From Frankia sp. RB7 (lineage in GTDB: Bacteria > Pseudomonadota > Alphaproteobacteria > Rhizobiales > Xanthobacteraceae): a stretch of DNA of 64,000 nucleotides. A program made the translations under genes and the position numbers. The stretch is taken from positions 1 to 64,000 of the forward strand of contig JAUEPE010000002.1 in the NCBI GenBank assembly GCA_030403585.1, written 5' to 3'. Shown here in pieces: positions 51,671 through 63,821 of this stretch. A model generated the notes under the pieces. It was given only the letters and a program-made list of their open reading frames with translations, did not search any database and was not told the DNA's origin. Every line of letters begins with the position of its first letter. Within the stretch, counting starts at the first letter, position 1.

Positions 51671-53746
51671 ATGACCAAGCTCATCATCGACGGCAAAGAG
51701 ATCGATGTCCCCGCCGAGTACACGCTGCTCCAGGCGTGCGAAGCGGCCGGCGCCGAGATTCCGCGCTTCTGCTATCACGAGCGCCTGTCGATCGCCGGCA
51801 ATTGCCGGATGTGCCTCGTCGAGGTGAAGGGTGGCCCGAAGCCGGTCGCAAGCTGCGCCTGGGGCGTGCGCGATTGCCGTCCGGGTCCCAAGGGCGAGCC
51901 GCCGGAAATCTCCACCCGTTCGCCGATGGTGAAGAAGGCACGCGAAGGCGTGATGGAATTCCTTCTGATCAACCATCCGCTGGACTGCCCGATCTGCGAC
52001 CAGGGCGGCGAGTGCGACCTGCAAGACCAGGCGATGGGCTATGGTGTCGACACCAGCCGCTTCGCCGAGAACAAGCGCGCGGTCGAGGACAAGTACCTCG
52101 GCGCGCTGGTCAAGACCTCGATGAACCGCTGCATCCAGTGCACGCGCTGCGTCCGCTTCTCGGCGGAAGTCGCCGGCGCCCCCGAGATGGGCGCCACCGG
52201 GCGCGGCGAGGACATGGAGATCACGACCTATCTTGAGCACGCGCTGACGTCGGAATTGCAGGGCAACCTCGTCGACATCTGCCCGGTCGGCGCGCTGACC
52301 TCGAAGCCTTATGCCTTCGCGGCGCGCCCGTGGGAGCTCGGCAAGACCCAGTCGATCGACGTCATGGACGGCGTCGGTTCTGCGATCCGCGTCGACACCC
52401 GCGGCCGTGAGGTGATGCGCGTGCTGCCGCGCATCAACGAGGCCGTGAACGAGGAGTGGATCTCCGACAAGACCCGCCATGTCGTCGACGGCCTGCGCAC
52501 CCAGCGCCTCGACCGGCCCTATATCCGCGAAGCCGGCAAGCTGCGCGCGGCGAGCTGGCCCGAGGCCTTTGCCGCGATCGCTGCCAAGGCGGCGCGCACC
52601 GACGGCAAGCGCATCGGCGCGATCGCGGGCGACCTCTCCGGCGTCGAAGAGATGTTCGCGGTGAAGGATCTGCTGGCAAAATTCGGCTCGGCCAATCTGG
52701 CGGTGCAGGGCGGCGACGCCTTCGATCCCGCACTCGGCCGCGGCTCCTACATCTTCAACCCGACGCTCGCAGGCGTCGAGCAGGCCGATGCGCTGCTCAT
52801 CGTCGGCGCCAATCCGCGTAAGGAAGCGGCCGTGTTCAACGCCCGCATCCGCAAGCGCTGGCGCGCCGGCGGCCTGAAGGTCGGCGTGATCGGCGCCAAG
52901 GCCGATCTCACCTACGACTATGACCATCTCGGCGCGGGCACCGAGACGCTCGGCGAGCTCGCGGCCGGCAAGCTCTCCTTCATGGACGCGCTGAAGAACG
53001 CTAAAAACCCGATCATCCTGGTTGGCGCGGGCGCTGCCTCGCGTCACGACGGCGCCGCCATTCTGGCCGCTAGCGCCAAGCTCGCGCTCGACGTCGGCGC
53101 GGTCAAGGACGGCTGGAGCGGCTTCGGCGTGCTGCACGAGACCGCCTCGCGCGTCGGTGCGCTCGATATCGGCTTTGTCGCCGGCCAGGGCGGGCTGAAC
53201 GCCGCGCAGATGACGACGTTCGGCACGCTCGACCTGCTGTTCCTGCTCGGCGCCGACGAGATCAAGGCGCCGGACGGCACCTTCGTGGTCTACATCGGCA
53301 CCCACGGCGACCGCGGCGCGCATCGGGCCGACGTGATCCTGCCGGCGGCCGCCTACACCGAGAAGTCCGCGATCTACGTCAACACCGAAGGCCGCGTGCA
53401 GATGACCGGCCGCGCCGCGTTCCCGCCGGGCGAAGCCCGCGAGGACTGGGCGATCGTCCGCGCGCTCTCGGAAGCGCTCGGCAAGAAGCTCGGCTATGAC
53501 TCCTTATCGGCGCTGCGCCAGACGATCTTCAAGGCCGTGCCGCATCTGATCCGTCTCGACCAGATCGAAGCGGGCGCAGCCGATCAGATCAAGAAGCTGG
53601 CGGGGAAGGGCGGCTCGCCCGAGAAGGCGCCGTTCAAGGCTCTCGTCGAGGACTTCTATCTGACCAACCCAATCGCGCGTGCGTCCGCCGTGATGGCGGA
53701 ATGCTCGCGGCTTGCCTCCGGGCAGATGCTGACCGCAGCGGAGTGA
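51671..53746 (+). CDS. nuoG: NADH-quinone oxidoreductase subunit G
   Basis: 75-kDa-type subunit, 691 residues, with clusters N1b, N5 and N4. The N-terminal ferredoxin domain has [36 protein letters not shown] is the N5 region, and [10 protein letters not shown] with [10 protein letters not shown] is N4. The rest is a molybdopterin-oxidoreductase-like fold without the cofactor. The additional N7 cysteines of enteric NuoG were not seen, as expected for this lineage. Confidence 0.97.
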   Translation: MTKLIIDGKEIDVPAEYTLLQACEAAGAEIPRFCYHERLSIAGNCRMCLVEVKGGPKPVASCAWGVRDCRPGPKGEPPEISTRSPMVKKAREGVMEFLLINHPLDCPICDQGGECDLQDQAMGYGVDTSRFAENKRAVEDKYLGALVKTSMNRCIQCTRCVRFSAEVAGAPEMGATGRGEDMEITTYLEHALTSELQGNLVDICPVGALTSKPYAFAARPWELGKTQSIDVMDGVGSAIRVDTRGREVMRVLPRINEAVNEEWISDKTRHVVDGLRTQRLDRPYIREAGKLRAASWPEAFAAIAAKAARTDGKRIGAIAGDLSGVEEMFAVKDLLAKFGSANLAVQGGDAFDPALGRGSYIFNPTLAGVEQADALLIVGANPRKEAAVFNARIRKRWRAGGLKVGVIGAKADLTYDYDHLGAGTETLGELAAGKLSFMDALKNAKNPIILVGAGAASRHDGAAILAASAKLALDVGAVKDGWSGFGVLHETASRVGALDIGFVAGQGGLNAAQMTTFGTLDLLFLLGADEIKAPDGTFVVYIGTHGDRGAHRADVILPAAAYTEKSAIYVNTEGRVQMTGRAAFPPGEAREDWAIVRALSEALGKKLGYDSLSALRQTIFKAVPHLIRLDQIEAGAADQIKKLAGKGGSPEKAPFKALVEDFYLTNPIARASAVMAECSRLASGQMLTAAE

Positions 53747-53750
53747 GCCG

Positions 53751-54818
53751 ATGGAATTTTTCGCAAGCGCATTCTGGACGGGCTTCCTCTGGCCGCTGAT
53801 CGTCATGATCGCGGAGAGCGTGCTGGTGCTCGTCGTCCTGCTGGTCGCGATCGCCTATATCCTGCTCGCCGACCGCAAGATCTGGGCGGCGGTGCAGATC
53901 CGGCGCGGTCCGAACGTGGTCGGTCCCTGGGGCCTGTTCCAGTCCTTCGCCGACCTGCTGAAGTTCGTGCTGAAGGAGCCGATCATTCCGGCCGGCGCCA
54001 ACAAGGGCGTCTTCCTCCTTGCTCCCCTGGTCTCGTGCGTGCTCGCGCTCGCGGCCTGGGCGGTGATCCCGACCAATCTCGGCTGGGTGATCTCCGACAT
54101 CAATGTCGGCGTTCTCTTCATCTTCGCGATCTCGTCGCTGTCGATCTACGGCATCATCATGGCCGGCTGGTCGTCGAACTCGAAATACCCGTTCCTGGCG
54201 GCGCTGCGCTCGGCGGCGCAGATGGTGTCCTACGAGGTCTCGATCGGCTTCGTCATCATCACGGTGCTGCTCTGCGCCGGCACGCTGAACCTCTCGGCGG
54301 TGGTCGAAGCCCAGCATGTCCGCGGTCTCGCCAGCCTGATCGGGCTGCCGCAGCTCACCATCCTGAACTGGTATGTATGGCCGCTGTTCCCGATGTTCGT
54401 GATCTTCTACGTCTCGGCGCTGGCGGAAACCAACCGTCCGCCCTTCGACCTCGTCGAAGCTGAATCCGAGCTCGTCGCCGGCTTCATGGTCGAATACGGC
54501 TCGACGCCGTATCTGCTGTTCATGCTCGGCGAGTATGTCGCGATCGTCACGATGTGCGCGATGGCGACCATCCTGTTCCTCGGAGGCTGGCTGCCGCCGG
54601 TGGATCTGCCGCCCTTCAACTGGGTGCCGGGGATCATCTGGTTCTCGCTCAAAGTGTTCTTCATGTTCTTCCTGTTCGCGATGGCAAAGGCGATCGTGCC
54701 ACGCTACCGCTACGACCAACTGATGCGCCTCGGCTGGAAGGTGTTCCTGCCGCTGTCGCTGGCGATGGTGGTCGTGGTGGCCGGTGTGCTGCAGTTCGCC
54801 GGCATCGCGCCGAAGTGA
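53751..54818 (+). CDS. nuoH: NADH-quinone oxidoreductase subunit H
   Basis: ND1-type membrane subunit at the junction of the two arms, forming the quinone entry; 355 residues and eight helices. [19 protein letters not shown] and [20 protein letters not shown] (with the conserved acidic loop) are the family signatures. Only 4 nt separate it from nuoG. Confidence 0.98.
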   Translation: MEFFASAFWTGFLWPLIVMIAESVLVLVVLLVAIAYILLADRKIWAAVQIRRGPNVVGPWGLFQSFADLLKFVLKEPIIPAGANKGVFLLAPLVSCVLALAAWAVIPTNLGWVISDINVGVLFIFAISSLSIYGIIMAGWSSNSKYPFLAALRSAAQMVSYEVSIGFVIITVLLCAGTLNLSAVVEAQHVRGLASLIGLPQLTILNWYVWPLFPMFVIFYVSALAETNRPPFDLVEAESELVAGFMVEYGSTPYLLFMLGEYVAIVTMCAMATILFLGGWLPPVDLPPFNWVPGIIWFSLKVFFMFFLFAMAKAIVPRYRYDQLMRLGWKVFLPLSLAMVVVVAGVLQFAGIAPK

Positions 54819-54826
54819 GGGCCGTC

Positions 54827-55321
54827 ATGGGTATCAACATCAACGCCACTGCACGCTCGCTCCTGCTGTCGGAATTCGTCTCGGCGTTCTTCCTCGCCAT
54901 GCGCTATTTCTTCCAGCCGAAGCCGACGCTGAACTATCCCTTCGAGAAGGGCCCGATCTCACCGCGCTTCCGCGGCGAGCATGCACTGCGCCGCTACCCG
55001 AACGGTGAAGAGCGCTGCATCGCCTGCAAGCTGTGCGAAGCGATCTGCCCGGCGCAGGCCATCACCATCGAAGCCGGCCCGCGCCGCAATGACGGCACCC
55101 GCCGCACGGTGCGCTACGACATCGACATGGTGAAGTGCATCTATTGCGGCCTCTGCCAGGAGGCCTGTCCGGTCGATGCCATCGTCGAAGGTCCGAACTT
55201 CGAGTTCGCGACCGAGACCCGCGAGGAACTGTTCTATGACAAGGCCAAGCTGCTCGCCAATGGCGACCGCTGGGAACGCGAGATCGCGAAGGCGATCGAG
55301 CTCGACGCGCCTTACCGGTGA
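54827..55321 (+). CDS. nuoI: NADH-quinone oxidoreductase subunit I
   Basis: TYKY-type subunit with clusters N6a and N6b, 164 residues. Two ferredoxin motifs, [15 protein letters not shown] and [15 protein letters not shown], are complete. An N-terminal amphipathic helix precedes [18 protein letters not shown]. The ATG at 54827 follows nuoH by 8 nt and fixes the usual N-terminus; the open frame extends much further upstream inside nuoH. Confidence 0.97.
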   Translation: MGININATARSLLLSEFVSAFFLAMRYFFQPKPTLNYPFEKGPISPRFRGEHALRRYPNGEERCIACKLCEAICPAQAITIEAGPRRNDGTRRTVRYDIDMVKCIYCGLCQEACPVDAIVEGPNFEFATETREELFYDKAKLLANGDRWEREIAKAIELDAPYR

Positions 55322-55330
55322 GATGAGAGC

Positions 55331-55969
55331 ATGATCCTTCCCGCGCTGTTCTTCTATCTCTTCGCCGGCGTCTGCGTCGCCTCGGCGGTGATGGTGATTG
55401 TCTCGCGCAATCCCGTCCACTCCGTCCTGTACCTGATCCTGGCCTTCGTCAACGCCTCCGGCCTGTTCGTGCTGCTGGGCGCCGAATTCCTCGCGATGAT
55501 CCTGATCGTCGTCTATGTCGGCGCGGTCGCAGTGCTGTTCCTGTTCGTCATCATGATGCTCGATGTCGACTTCCTCGAGCTGCGCGAAGGCTTCATCCAG
55601 TACCTGCCGGTGGGCGTCGTGATCGGCGGCATCTTCCTGTTCGAGTTGCTGCTGACCGTCGGTGCCTGGGTCATCAACCCGACCGTGAGCAAGACCATCA
55701 CGGCGCCGATCCCGACCAACGTGTCGAACACCGAGGCGCTCGGCCTCGTGCTCTATACGAAGTATGTCCACTACTTCCAGCTCTCGGGCATGGTGCTGCT
55801 GGTCGCCATGATCGGCGCCATCGTGCTGACGCTGCGTCACAAGGCGAGCGTGAAGCGGCAGGACATCAACGTTCAGAACGCCCGCACGCCCGAGATGGCG
55901 ATGGCGATGCGCAAGGTGGCGTCGGGGCAGGGCCTCCAGGACAGCGACGCGGCGGAGTGGGTGAAATGA
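55331..55969 (+). CDS. nuoJ: NADH-quinone oxidoreductase subunit J
   Basis: ND6-type membrane subunit, 212 residues and five helices. Helix 3 carries [25 protein letters not shown], including the conserved glutamate/tyrosine region and the pi-bulge segment. A hydrophilic tail of about 40 residues ([15 protein letters not shown]) follows. Its stop overlaps the nuoK start (ATGA). Confidence 0.97.
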   Translation: MILPALFFYLFAGVCVASAVMVIVSRNPVHSVLYLILAFVNASGLFVLLGAEFLAMILIVVYVGAVAVLFLFVIMMLDVDFLELREGFIQYLPVGVVIGGIFLFELLLTVGAWVINPTVSKTITAPIPTNVSNTEALGLVLYTKYVHYFQLSGMVLLVAMIGAIVLTLRHKASVKRQDINVQNARTPEMAMAMRKVASGQGLQDSDAAEWVK

Positions 55970-56274
55970 CGATCGGGCTCGGACATTACCTGGCAGTCGG
56001 CGCGATCCTGTTCACGCTCGGGATCCTCGGCATCTTCCTGAACCGCAAGAACATCATCGTCATCCTGATGTCGATCGAGCTGATCCTGCTCTCGGTCAAC
56101 ATCAATTTGGTGGCATTCTCGACCTTCCTCGGCGACATCGTCGGCCAGGTCTTCGCGCTGCTGGTCTTGACCGTTGCGGCCGCCGAAGCCGCGATCGGTC
56201 TTGCCATCCTGGTGGTCTATTTCCGCAACCGCGGCTCGATCGCGGTTGAGGACGTCAATCTGATGAAGGGCTGA
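55966..56274 (+). CDS. nuoK: NADH-quinone oxidoreductase subunit K
   Basis: ND4L-type membrane subunit, 102 residues and three helices. The two proton-path glutamates are in [12 protein letters not shown] and [12 protein letters not shown]. The ATG at 55966 overlaps the nuoJ stop by 4 nt and gives MTIGLGHYL, the common start. Confidence 0.98.
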   Translation: MTIGLGHYLAVGAILFTLGILGIFLNRKNIIVILMSIELILLSVNINLVAFSTFLGDIVGQVFALLVLTVAAAEAAIGLAILVVYFRNRGSIAVEDVNLMKG

Positions 56275-56282
56275 GCGCAGTC

Positions 56283-58364
56283 ATGGTTCAGGCGATTGTT
56301 TTCCTGCCTCTGCTGGGCGCCATTCTGGCCGGGCTCATCGCCCTGGCCGGCGCACATGCCCGCAACCCCTCAGGTGACGAGGTCGAGCATCACGATGATC
56401 ACGGTCACGGCGACGCCCATGCGGCGGCCGCCTATGACTCTCATGGACATGACGATCATGCCCACGACGACCACGGCCACGGTCCGGTCGAGCCGGCGGC
56501 CGCCGGCTCGCGCGGCGCCGAGCTGATCACCACGGCGTTCCTGTTCGTCTCGGCGGCGCTGTCCTGGATGACGCTGGTCGATGTCGGCTTCAATGGCCAC
56601 GATGCCCGGATCCAGCTCCTGCCCTGGATCTTCTCCGGCGAGCTCGAAGTCTGGTGGACGCTGCGCGTCGACACGCTCACCGCCGTGATGCTGGTGGTGG
56701 TGACGACCGTGTCCTCGCTCGTGCACCTCTATTCCATCGGCTACATGGACGAGGACCCGAACCGGCCGCGCTTCTTCGGCTATCTCTCGCTGTTCACCTT
56801 CGCCATGCTGATGCTGGTGACGGCTGACAATCTCGTGCAGATGTTCTTCGGCTGGGAAGGCGTGGGTCTGGCGAGCTACCTGCTGATCGGCTTCTGGTAC
56901 CAGAAGCCGTCGGCGAACGCCGCCGCCATCAAGGCCTTCGTGGTCAACCGCGTTGGCGATTTCGGCTTCGCGCTCGGCATTTTCTCGATCTTCTACCTGA
57001 CCAGCTCGACCGATTTCGAGACCATCTTCCATGCGGCGCCCGGCCTGACCGGCAAGACCATCGACTTCCTCGGCTGGCATGCCGATGCGCTGACCCTGAC
57101 CTGCCTGCTGCTGTTCATGGGCGCGATGGGCAAATCGGCGCAGTTCCTGCTGCACACCTGGTTGCCGGACGCGATGGAAGGCCCGACGCCGGTGTCGGCG
57201 CTGATCCATGCCGCGACCATGGTGACCGCCGGCGTGTTCATGGTGGCGCGGCTGTCGCCGCTGTTCGAGCTCGCCCCGAATGCCCAGGCCGTCGTGATGT
57301 TCTTCGGTGCGACCACGGCGTTCTTCGCGGCGACCATCGGTCTCGTCCAGAACGACATCAAGCGCATCGTCGCCTATTCGACCTGTTCGCAGCTCGGCTA
57401 CATGTTCGTGGCGATGGGAGCAGGGGCCTATTCGGTCGGCATGTTCCATCTGTTCACGCACGCCTTCTTCAAGGCGCTGCTGTTCCTGGGTTCCGGCTCG
57501 GTGATCTACGCGATGCACCACGAGCAGGACATCCGCAACATGGGTGGCCTCTGGAAGAAGATTCCTTACACGTTCGCGGTGATGACCGTCGGCACGCTGG
57601 CGCTGACCGGCTTCCCGCTGTTCGCCGGCTACTTCTCCAAGGACGCGATCATCGAGGCGGCCTATGCCTCGCACAATCCGTTCTCGACCTACGCCTATCT
57701 GATGACGATCGTGGCCGCCGGCCTGACCTCGTTCTATTCCTGGCGTCTGGTGTTCAAGACCTTCTTCGGCGAGCCGCACGATCAGGAGCACTACGAGGCC
57801 GCGCATGAGAGCCCGATCTGGATGCTGATCCCGATCGGCGTGCTGGCGGTTGGCTCGGTCCTTGCCGGCTTCCCGTTCAAGGAGCTGTTCACCGGTCCTC
57901 ACGGTGTGGAAGAGTTCTTCCGCGAGTCCGTGAAGATGAACCCGCATATTCTCGAGGATATGGAGCACATGCCGCATCTGTTGGGCTGGCTGCCCTTCGT
58001 GATGATGGTCGGTGGCTTCCTGGTGTCCTACACCTTCTACATCCGCAAGCCGTACCTGCCCGTTGAGCTCGCGAACACGCAGCCGATGCTGTACAAGTTC
58101 CTGCTCAACAAATGGTACTTCGACGAGCTCTACGACCTCATCTTCGTCCGTCCGGCGAAGTGGATCGGTTACCAGCTCTGGAAGAAGGGCGACGGCTTCA
58201 TCATCGACGGCCTCGGTCCCGACGGTATCTCTGCCCGTGTGCTGGACATCACCCGCAACGTCGTGAAGATCCAGACCGGCTATCTCTATCACTACGCATT
58301 CGCCATGCTGATCGGCGCCGCCGGCCTGATCACCTGGTTCATGTTCGGCTTTGGAGGCCAGTAA
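56283..58364 (+). CDS. nuoL: NADH-quinone oxidoreductase subunit L with His-rich insertion
   Basis: ND5-type antiporter-like subunit with the long lateral helix, 693 residues. Conserved proton-path residues lie in [19 protein letters not shown] (glutamate), [22 protein letters not shown] (lysine partner and histidine helix) and the C-terminal lateral arm. Odd feature: between helix 1 and helix 2 (residues 36-66, nt 56388-56480) there are eleven histidines alternating with Asp and Gly, a patch not needed in NuoL. It abuts nuoM with no gap. Confidence 0.97.
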   Translation: MVQAIVFLPLLGAILAGLIALAGAHARNPSGDEVEHHDDHGHGDAHAAAAYDSHGHDDHAHDDHGHGPVEPAAAGSRGAELITTAFLFVSAALSWMTLVDVGFNGHDARIQLLPWIFSGELEVWWTLRVDTLTAVMLVVVTTVSSLVHLYSIGYMDEDPNRPRFFGYLSLFTFAMLMLVTADNLVQMFFGWEGVGLASYLLIGFWYQKPSANAAAIKAFVVNRVGDFGFALGIFSIFYLTSSTDFETIFHAAPGLTGKTIDFLGWHADALTLTCLLLFMGAMGKSAQFLLHTWLPDAMEGPTPVSALIHAATMVTAGVFMVARLSPLFELAPNAQAVVMFFGATTAFFAATIGLVQNDIKRIVAYSTCSQLGYMFVAMGAGAYSVGMFHLFTHAFFKALLFLGSGSVIYAMHHEQDIRNMGGLWKKIPYTFAVMTVGTLALTGFPLFAGYFSKDAIIEAAYASHNPFSTYAYLMTIVAAGLTSFYSWRLVFKTFFGEPHDQEHYEAAHESPIWMLIPIGVLAVGSVLAGFPFKELFTGPHGVEEFFRESVKMNPHILEDMEHMPHLLGWLPFVMMVGGFLVSYTFYIRKPYLPVELANTQPMLYKFLLNKWYFDELYDLIFVRPAKWIGYQLWKKGDGFIIDGLGPDGISARVLDITRNVVKIQTGYLYHYAFAMLIGAAGLITWFMFGFGGQ

Positions 58365-59873
58365 ATGACTACCTGGCCCATCCTATCGGTCACGACGTTC
58401 CTGCCGCTGGTCGGCGCGCTGATCGTCTATCTCAGTCGCGGCGATGACGAGGCGGCCAAGAGCAACTCGCGCTGGATCGCACTCTGGACCACGCTGATCA
58501 CCTTCGCGGTGTCGGTGCTCCTGGTCATGCGCTTCGATCCGTCGAATCCCGACTTCCAGTTCGTCGAGAAGGCGAACTGGCTTGCGACCGGCATCACCTA
58601 CCACATGGGCGTCGACGGCATTTCGCTGCCGCTGGTGATCCTCACCACCGCGATCATGCCGTTCTGCATCATCGCCAGTTGGAAGGCGATCACCAACCGC
58701 GTCCGCGAATACATGATGGCGTTCCTGATCCTGGAAACGCTGATGATCGGCACCTTCTCGGCGCTCGATCTCGTGCTGTTCTATCTGTTCTTCGAGGGCG
58801 GCCTGATCCCGATGTTCCTGATCATCGGCGTCTGGGGTGGTCCGCGCCGGGTCTACGCGTCGTTCAAGTTCTTCCTCTACACGCTGCTCGGCTCGGTGCT
58901 GATGCTGCTCGCCATCATGGCGCTGTACTGGAACGGCGGCACCACCGACATCCCGACCCTGATGCACACCGCCGTGCCGCGGTCGTTGCAGACCTGGGCG
59001 TGGCTCGCCTTCTTCGCCTCGTTTGCGGTGAAGATGCCGATGTGGCCGGTGCACACCTGGCTTCCCGACGCGCACGTCGAGGCGCCGACCGCCGGCTCCG
59101 TGGTGCTCGCCGCGATCCTCCTGAAGATGGGCGGCTACGGCTTCCTGCGCTTCTCGCTGCCGATGTTCCCGCTGGCCTCGCATGACTTCGCGCCGCTGGT
59201 CTTCACCATGTCCGCGATCGCCATCATCTACACCTCGCTGGTGGCCTTGATGCAGGAGGACATGAAGAAGCTGATCGCGTACTCCTCGGTGGCGCATATG
59301 GGCTTCGTCACCATGGGCATCTTCGCCGGCACCATGCAGGGTGTCGCCGGCGGCGTGTTCCAGATGATCTCGCACGGCATCGTCTCCGGCGCGCTGTTCC
59401 TCTGTGTCGGCGTCGTCTACGACCGCATGCACACCCGCGAGATCGCGGCCTATGGCGGCCTCGTCAACCGGATGCCGCTCTACGCGCTGACCTTCATGGT
59501 CTTCACCATGGCCAATGTCGGTCTGCCGGGCACGAGTGGCTTCGTCGGCGAGTTCATGACGCTGCTCGGCACCTTCAAGGTCTCGGTCCCGACCGCGTTC
59601 TTCGCCACCTTCGGCGTGATTTTGTCGGCATGCTATGCGCTGTGGCTCTACCGCAAGGTCGTGTTCGGGGCGCTGGTCAAGCCGTCGTTGGCGAGCATGA
59701 AGGATCTCACGCTGCGTGAGTGCGTGACGCTGTTTCCGCTGATCGCGCTGACGATCCTGTTCGGCGTCTATCCGAAGCCGGTGCTCGACATGTCGGCCGC
59801 CTCGGTCCAGCAACTCGTCAACAATTACAACACCGCTGTGACGGCCGTGAAGGCCGCCGCACTGCTCCAGTGA
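58365..59873 (+). CDS. nuoM: NADH-quinone oxidoreductase subunit M
   Basis: ND4-type antiporter-like proton channel, 502 residues and fourteen helices. Signatures are [20 protein letters not shown] (key glutamate), [30 protein letters not shown] (lysine and histidines), and [12 protein letters not shown]. The ATG follows the nuoL stop directly. nuoN comes 22 nt later. Confidence 0.98.
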   Translation: MTTWPILSVTTFLPLVGALIVYLSRGDDEAAKSNSRWIALWTTLITFAVSVLLVMRFDPSNPDFQFVEKANWLATGITYHMGVDGISLPLVILTTAIMPFCIIASWKAITNRVREYMMAFLILETLMIGTFSALDLVLFYLFFEGGLIPMFLIIGVWGGPRRVYASFKFFLYTLLGSVLMLLAIMALYWNGGTTDIPTLMHTAVPRSLQTWAWLAFFASFAVKMPMWPVHTWLPDAHVEAPTAGSVVLAAILLKMGGYGFLRFSLPMFPLASHDFAPLVFTMSAIAIIYTSLVALMQEDMKKLIAYSSVAHMGFVTMGIFAGTMQGVAGGVFQMISHGIVSGALFLCVGVVYDRMHTREIAAYGGLVNRMPLYALTFMVFTMANVGLPGTSGFVGEFMTLLGTFKVSVPTAFFATFGVILSACYALWLYRKVVFGALVKPSLASMKDLTLRECVTLFPLIALTILFGVYPKPVLDMSAASVQQLVNNYNTAVTAVKAAALLQ

Positions 59874-59895
59874 CCGGGCAGGTCAGGATATCGCC

Positions 59896-61332
59896 ATGAG
59901 CTTTACGACTGCAGGATATCAACTGGCGCCGGTGCTGCCCGAGCTCGTGCTCGCGCTCGGCGCCATGGCGCTTCTGATGCTCGGCGCCTATCGCGGGCAG
60001 GGGACGACTAGCACGGTCACCACGCTCGCGGTGCTGCTGCTGATCGTGGTCGGCGTGCTCGAATACATGCTGCCGGCAGGCAAGCAGGTGACCTTCGGCG
60101 GCAGCTTCATCGTCGACGACTTCGCCCGCTTCATGAAGATCCTGGCCCTGATCGGCTCGGCGGTGACGCTGGTCCTGTCGACCGAGTTCCTGTCGGATCC
60201 GTCGCGCCGCATCTTCGAATACGCGATCCTGGTGCTGCTCTCGACGCTCGGCATGATGGTGCTGATCTCGGCCGGCGATTTGATCACGCTCTATCTCGGC
60301 CTCGAATTGATGTCGCTCGCGCTCTATGTCGTGGCGGCCTCGAACCGCGACAACGCCAAGTCGACCGAAGCCGGCCTGAAGTACTTTGTGCTCGGCGCAC
60401 TGTCCTCGGGCATGCTGCTTTATGGCTCCTCGCTGGTCTACGGCTTCACCGGCACCGTCAACTTCAGCGGCATCGCCTCGGCTGCGACCGCCGCCAATGT
60501 CGGCCTCGTGTTCGGCCTGGTGTTCCTGCTCGCCGGCCTCTGCTTCAAGGTCTCGGCCGTGCCGTTCCACATGTGGACGCCGGACGTGTACGAAGGTGCG
60601 CCGACCCCGGTCACCGCTTTCTTCGCCTCCGCGCCCAAGGTCGCAGCACTTGCGGTGTTCACCCGCGTCACGCTGACCGCATTCCCCGGCATCGTCTCGC
60701 AGTGGCAGCAGATCCTGGTGTTCGTCGCGATCGCCTCGATGGTGCTGGGTTCGTTCGCCGCGATCGGCCAGAGTAACATCAAGCGCCTGATGGCCTATTC
60801 CTCGATCGGCCATATGGGCTTCGCGCTGGTCGGTCTCGCGTCCGGCACGGTCGAAGGCGCGCAGGGCGTGCTGATGTATATCGTGATCTATGTCGCGATG
60901 ACGCTCGGCTCGTTCTCGATCATCCTCTCGATGAGGCGCAACGGCCAGGCTGTCGAGCAGATCAGGGATTTCGCCGGTCTGTCGCGCACCAATCCGCTGC
61001 TGGCTTTCATGTTCGCGATGCTGCTGTTCTCGCTCGCCGGCATTCCGCCGCTCGCCGGCTTCTTCGCCAAATGGTACGTCTTCGTCGCCGCCATCAAGGC
61101 GAATTTGTTCACGCTCGCCGTGATCGGCGTGCTCTCCAGCGTTGTGGGCGCCTATTATTACCTCACCATCGTCAAGACGATGTATTTCGACGAGCCGGCC
61201 GGCCAGGTCGATCCGTTGCGCGTCGAGGTCAAAACGGTGATGGCCGTCTTCGGCCTGTTCAACATCCTGTTTGCGCTGTTCGCGGGTCCGGTGGTGAGTG
61301 TCGCCTCCGTCGCCGCCAAGTCGCTGTTCTAG
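59896..61332 (+). CDS. nuoN: NADH-quinone oxidoreductase subunit N
   Basis: ND2-type antiporter-like subunit, 478 residues and about fourteen helices. [20 protein letters not shown] and [28 protein letters not shown] hold the conserved charged residues, and [15 protein letters not shown] follows. It ends the nuo set; birA starts 1 nt after its stop, so the transcript continues. Confidence 0.97.
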   Translation: MSFTTAGYQLAPVLPELVLALGAMALLMLGAYRGQGTTSTVTTLAVLLLIVVGVLEYMLPAGKQVTFGGSFIVDDFARFMKILALIGSAVTLVLSTEFLSDPSRRIFEYAILVLLSTLGMMVLISAGDLITLYLGLELMSLALYVVAASNRDNAKSTEAGLKYFVLGALSSGMLLYGSSLVYGFTGTVNFSGIASAATAANVGLVFGLVFLLAGLCFKVSAVPFHMWTPDVYEGAPTPVTAFFASAPKVAALAVFTRVTLTAFPGIVSQWQQILVFVAIASMVLGSFAAIGQSNIKRLMAYSSIGHMGFALVGLASGTVEGAQGVLMYIVIYVAMTLGSFSIILSMRRNGQAVEQIRDFAGLSRTNPLLAFMFAMLLFSLAGIPPLAGFFAKWYVFVAAIKANLFTLAVIGVLSSVVGAYYYLTIVKTMYFDEPAGQVDPLRVEVKTVMAVFGLFNILFALFAGPVVSVASVAAKSLF

Positions 61333-61333
61333 G

Positions 61334-62140
61334 ATGGGGTTCGCGCTCGGTCCTCGTGCATTGTCGGCGGGCTACAAGCTCGCAGCTTCTGAGCGGACCG
61401 GCTCGACCAATACGGATGCGATCGAAAGTGCGCGCTCCGGCGAGCGCGGCCCGATCTGGTTCGTGACGGCGGAGCAGACCGCCGGCCGAGGCCGCCGCCA
61501 GCGGCCCTGGATCGCGCCGAAAGGCAATCTCGCCGCCAGTGTCCTCGAAGTCCTGGACATCCCACCCGCGTTGGCCGCCACGATCGGGTTTGCCGCGGGG
61601 CTGGCGGAAGAAGCCGCCCTTGAGAAGGTCAGCATTGAGGCCGCGCTGCGGCTCGGGCCCGACAGGCCGCGATACACCCTGAAATGGCCGAACGACGTCC
61701 TTGCCAACGGCAAGAAGCTGGTCGGCATTGGCCTGGAGGCCGAGGCCGTCGGCGATCGCCTTGCCATCGTCGTCGGCATCGGCACCAACATCGTGGCCGC
61801 GCCCGAGGGCACGCCGACACCGGCGGTGTCGCTGGCAGCGCTCGGCGTCCAGATCAGTGCGGAAGAACTGTTCTCCGTCCTGACGGACACCTGGGCCGAG
61901 TTTCGCGGCATCTGGGACAATGGCCGCGGCTTTGCCGAGATCCGAAAACTCTGGCTGAAGCGCGCCGCCCGGCTTGGCGAGCCGATCGCGATCCACACGG
62001 GAACGACGACGCTGGAAGGCATTTTTGACACGATCGACGACACCGGCTGCCTGATCGTCCGCACCGCGGAGGGACGGCGCGTGCCAGTCGCCGCGGGCGA
62101 GGTGTTCTTCGGCCCGGTCCGTTCGGTGGGAGCTGCATGA
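61334..62140 (+). CDS. birA: Biotin-[acetyl-CoA carboxylase] ligase
   Basis: Attaches biotin to AccB. The 268-residue product lacks the N-terminal helix-turn-helix of E. coli BirA, so it is a ligase without repressor function. Motifs present are STNTDAI at the N-terminus, the biotinyl-AMP loop AGRGRRQRPW, LKWPNDV with the catalytic lysine region KKLVGIG, and GIGTNI. An AGGATG start sits immediately after nuoN. It overlaps the RNase J gene by 4 nt. Confidence 0.94.
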   Translation: MGFALGPRALSAGYKLAASERTGSTNTDAIESARSGERGPIWFVTAEQTAGRGRRQRPWIAPKGNLAASVLEVLDIPPALAATIGFAAGLAEEAALEKVSIEAALRLGPDRPRYTLKWPNDVLANGKKLVGIGLEAEAVGDRLAIVVGIGTNIVAAPEGTPTPAVSLAALGVQISAEELFSVLTDTWAEFRGIWDNGRGFAEIRKLWLKRAARLGEPIAIHTGTTTLEGIFDTIDDTGCLIVRTAEGRRVPVAAGEVFFGPVRSVGAA

Positions 62141-63810
62141 TGGCGAAACCCGACGAACTGGTATTTGCGCCGCTCGGCGGTGTCGGCGAGATCGGCATGA
62201 ATTTGTCGATTTACGGCCTTGGCAACCGCCAGCAGCGCGCCTGGCTGGCGGTCGATCTCGGCGTCTCCTTCGGCGACGAGGAGCACCTGCCCGGCATCGA
62301 TCTGATCATGCCCGACATCAGCTTCCTGGAGAAGGAGCGCAAGAACTTGATGGGCCTGGTGCTGACCCACGCCCATGAGGACCATTTTGGCGCCATCATC
62401 GATCTCTGGCCCCGGCTGAAATGCCCGATCTACGCCACGCAATTCAGCGCGGCGCTGTTCGAGGCCAAATGCGCCGCCGAGCGCAACGCGCCGAAGATCC
62501 CGGTCACAGTCGTCCCGTCCGGCGGACGTATCGATGTCGGCCCGTTCAACGTCGAGTTCATTCCGGTCGCGCATTCGATTCCGGAATCCCATGCGCTCGC
62601 GATTCACACCGAGGTCGGCACGGTGCTGCACACCGGCGACTGGAAGATTGACCCGACCCCCAATATCGGCCGCCCCACCGACGAGAAGCGGTTGCGCGAA
62701 TTGGGCGAGGAGGGCGTGATCGCCCTGATCGGCGATTCCACCAACGCGGTGCGCGAAGGCCGCTCGCCCTCGGAAGCCGAGGTCGCCAAGACCATCATTG
62801 AGTTGGTCAAGGCCGCCAAGGGCCGCGTCGCGGTCACGACCTTTGCTTCCAACGTCGCCCGCATCAAGGCTGTCGCTGACGCGGCGAAAGCCGCCGACCG
62901 CGAGGTCGTCGTGGTCGGCCGCGCCATGGAGCGCGTGTCACAGGTGGCGCGCGAGACCGGCTATCTCGACGGCGTGCAAAGCTTCCGCTCGCCGGAGGTC
63001 TACGGCCATCTGCCGCAGGACAAGGTGCTCGCGCTTTGCACCGGCAGCCAGGGCGAGGCCCGCGCCGCGCTGGCACGCATCGCCAATGACGACCATCCCG
63101 AGATCACGCTGAACCGCGGCGACAGCGTGATCTTCTCCTCGCGTACCATCCCGGGCAACGAGAAGGCGGTCGGCGCGATCATCAACAATCTGATCCTCCA
63201 GGGCGTCGAGGTCATCACCGACCGCACCCATCTGGTCCACGTCTCCGGCCATCCGCGCCGCGACGAGCTGCGCGACATGATCTCCTGGGTGAAGCCGCAG
63301 CTCCTGATCCCAGTCCATGGCGAAGCCCTGCACTTGAATGAGCACGCCAAACTCGCGCGCGCTGCCGGCGTGCCGCGCGTGCTGGTCATTCGCAACGGCG
63401 ACCTCGTCAAGCTCGGTCCCGGCGATCCCGGCATCATCGGCGAGATACCGTCGGGCCGGCTCTACAAGGACGGCACCATTCTCGAGGATTCGAAGTCCCG
63501 TGCGGTAGTCGAGCGCCGCCGCATGGCGTTCTCCGGCTGCGCCTTCGTCGCCATCGCCATGACCGCGCAGGGCGAGCTTGTCGACGAGCCCGAGGTCGAT
63601 CTGGTCGGCATCCCCGAGAAGAACCGGGCGGGTGAACCCCTCGACGACATCGTTTTCGATGCCGTGATGTCCACGATCGAGGGCCTGCCGAAGGCGCGGC
63701 GCCGGGATCCGGATGCGCTGGCGGAATCGGTGCGACGCGCCGTCCGATCCGTGATCAACGAACATTGGGGCAAAAAGCCCCCCTGTCTGGTACACGTCCT
63801 GACGGTGTAA
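62137..63810 (+). CDS. rnj: Ribonuclease J
   Basis: Metallo-beta-lactamase/beta-CASP endo- and 5'-exoribonuclease for RNA decay and rRNA maturation. The 557-residue product has the zinc motif LTHAHEDHFGAI (HxHxDH), GDWKIDPTP, the beta-CASP segments TTFASNVARI and SSRTIPGNE, and LVHVSGHPRRDEL (late histidine). The N-terminus EIGMNLSIYG is typical. Two in-frame ATGs, at 62137 and 62140, overlap the birA stop. GGGAGAG after the stop belongs to the next gene. Confidence 0.96.
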   Translation: MMAKPDELVFAPLGGVGEIGMNLSIYGLGNRQQRAWLAVDLGVSFGDEEHLPGIDLIMPDISFLEKERKNLMGLVLTHAHEDHFGAIIDLWPRLKCPIYATQFSAALFEAKCAAERNAPKIPVTVVPSGGRIDVGPFNVEFIPVAHSIPESHALAIHTEVGTVLHTGDWKIDPTPNIGRPTDEKRLRELGEEGVIALIGDSTNAVREGRSPSEAEVAKTIIELVKAAKGRVAVTTFASNVARIKAVADAAKAADREVVVVGRAMERVSQVARETGYLDGVQSFRSPEVYGHLPQDKVLALCTGSQGEARAALARIANDDHPEITLNRGDSVIFSSRTIPGNEKAVGAIINNLILQGVEVITDRTHLVHVSGHPRRDELRDMISWVKPQLLIPVHGEALHLNEHAKLARAAGVPRVLVIRNGDLVKLGPGDPGIIGEIPSGRLYKDGTILEDSKSRAVVERRRMAFSGCAFVAIAMTAQGELVDEPEVDLVGIPEKNRAGEPLDDIVFDAVMSTIEGLPKARRRDPDALAESVRRAVRSVINEHWGKKPPCLVHVLTV

Positions 63811-63821
63811 GGGAGAGAAAC

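Noticed and set aside
56370..58292. A 640-codon minus-strand open frame antisense to nuoL
   Set aside because: Composition (Gln, His, Glu, Arg runs) is that of a shadow frame; nuoL on the other strand is unambiguous.
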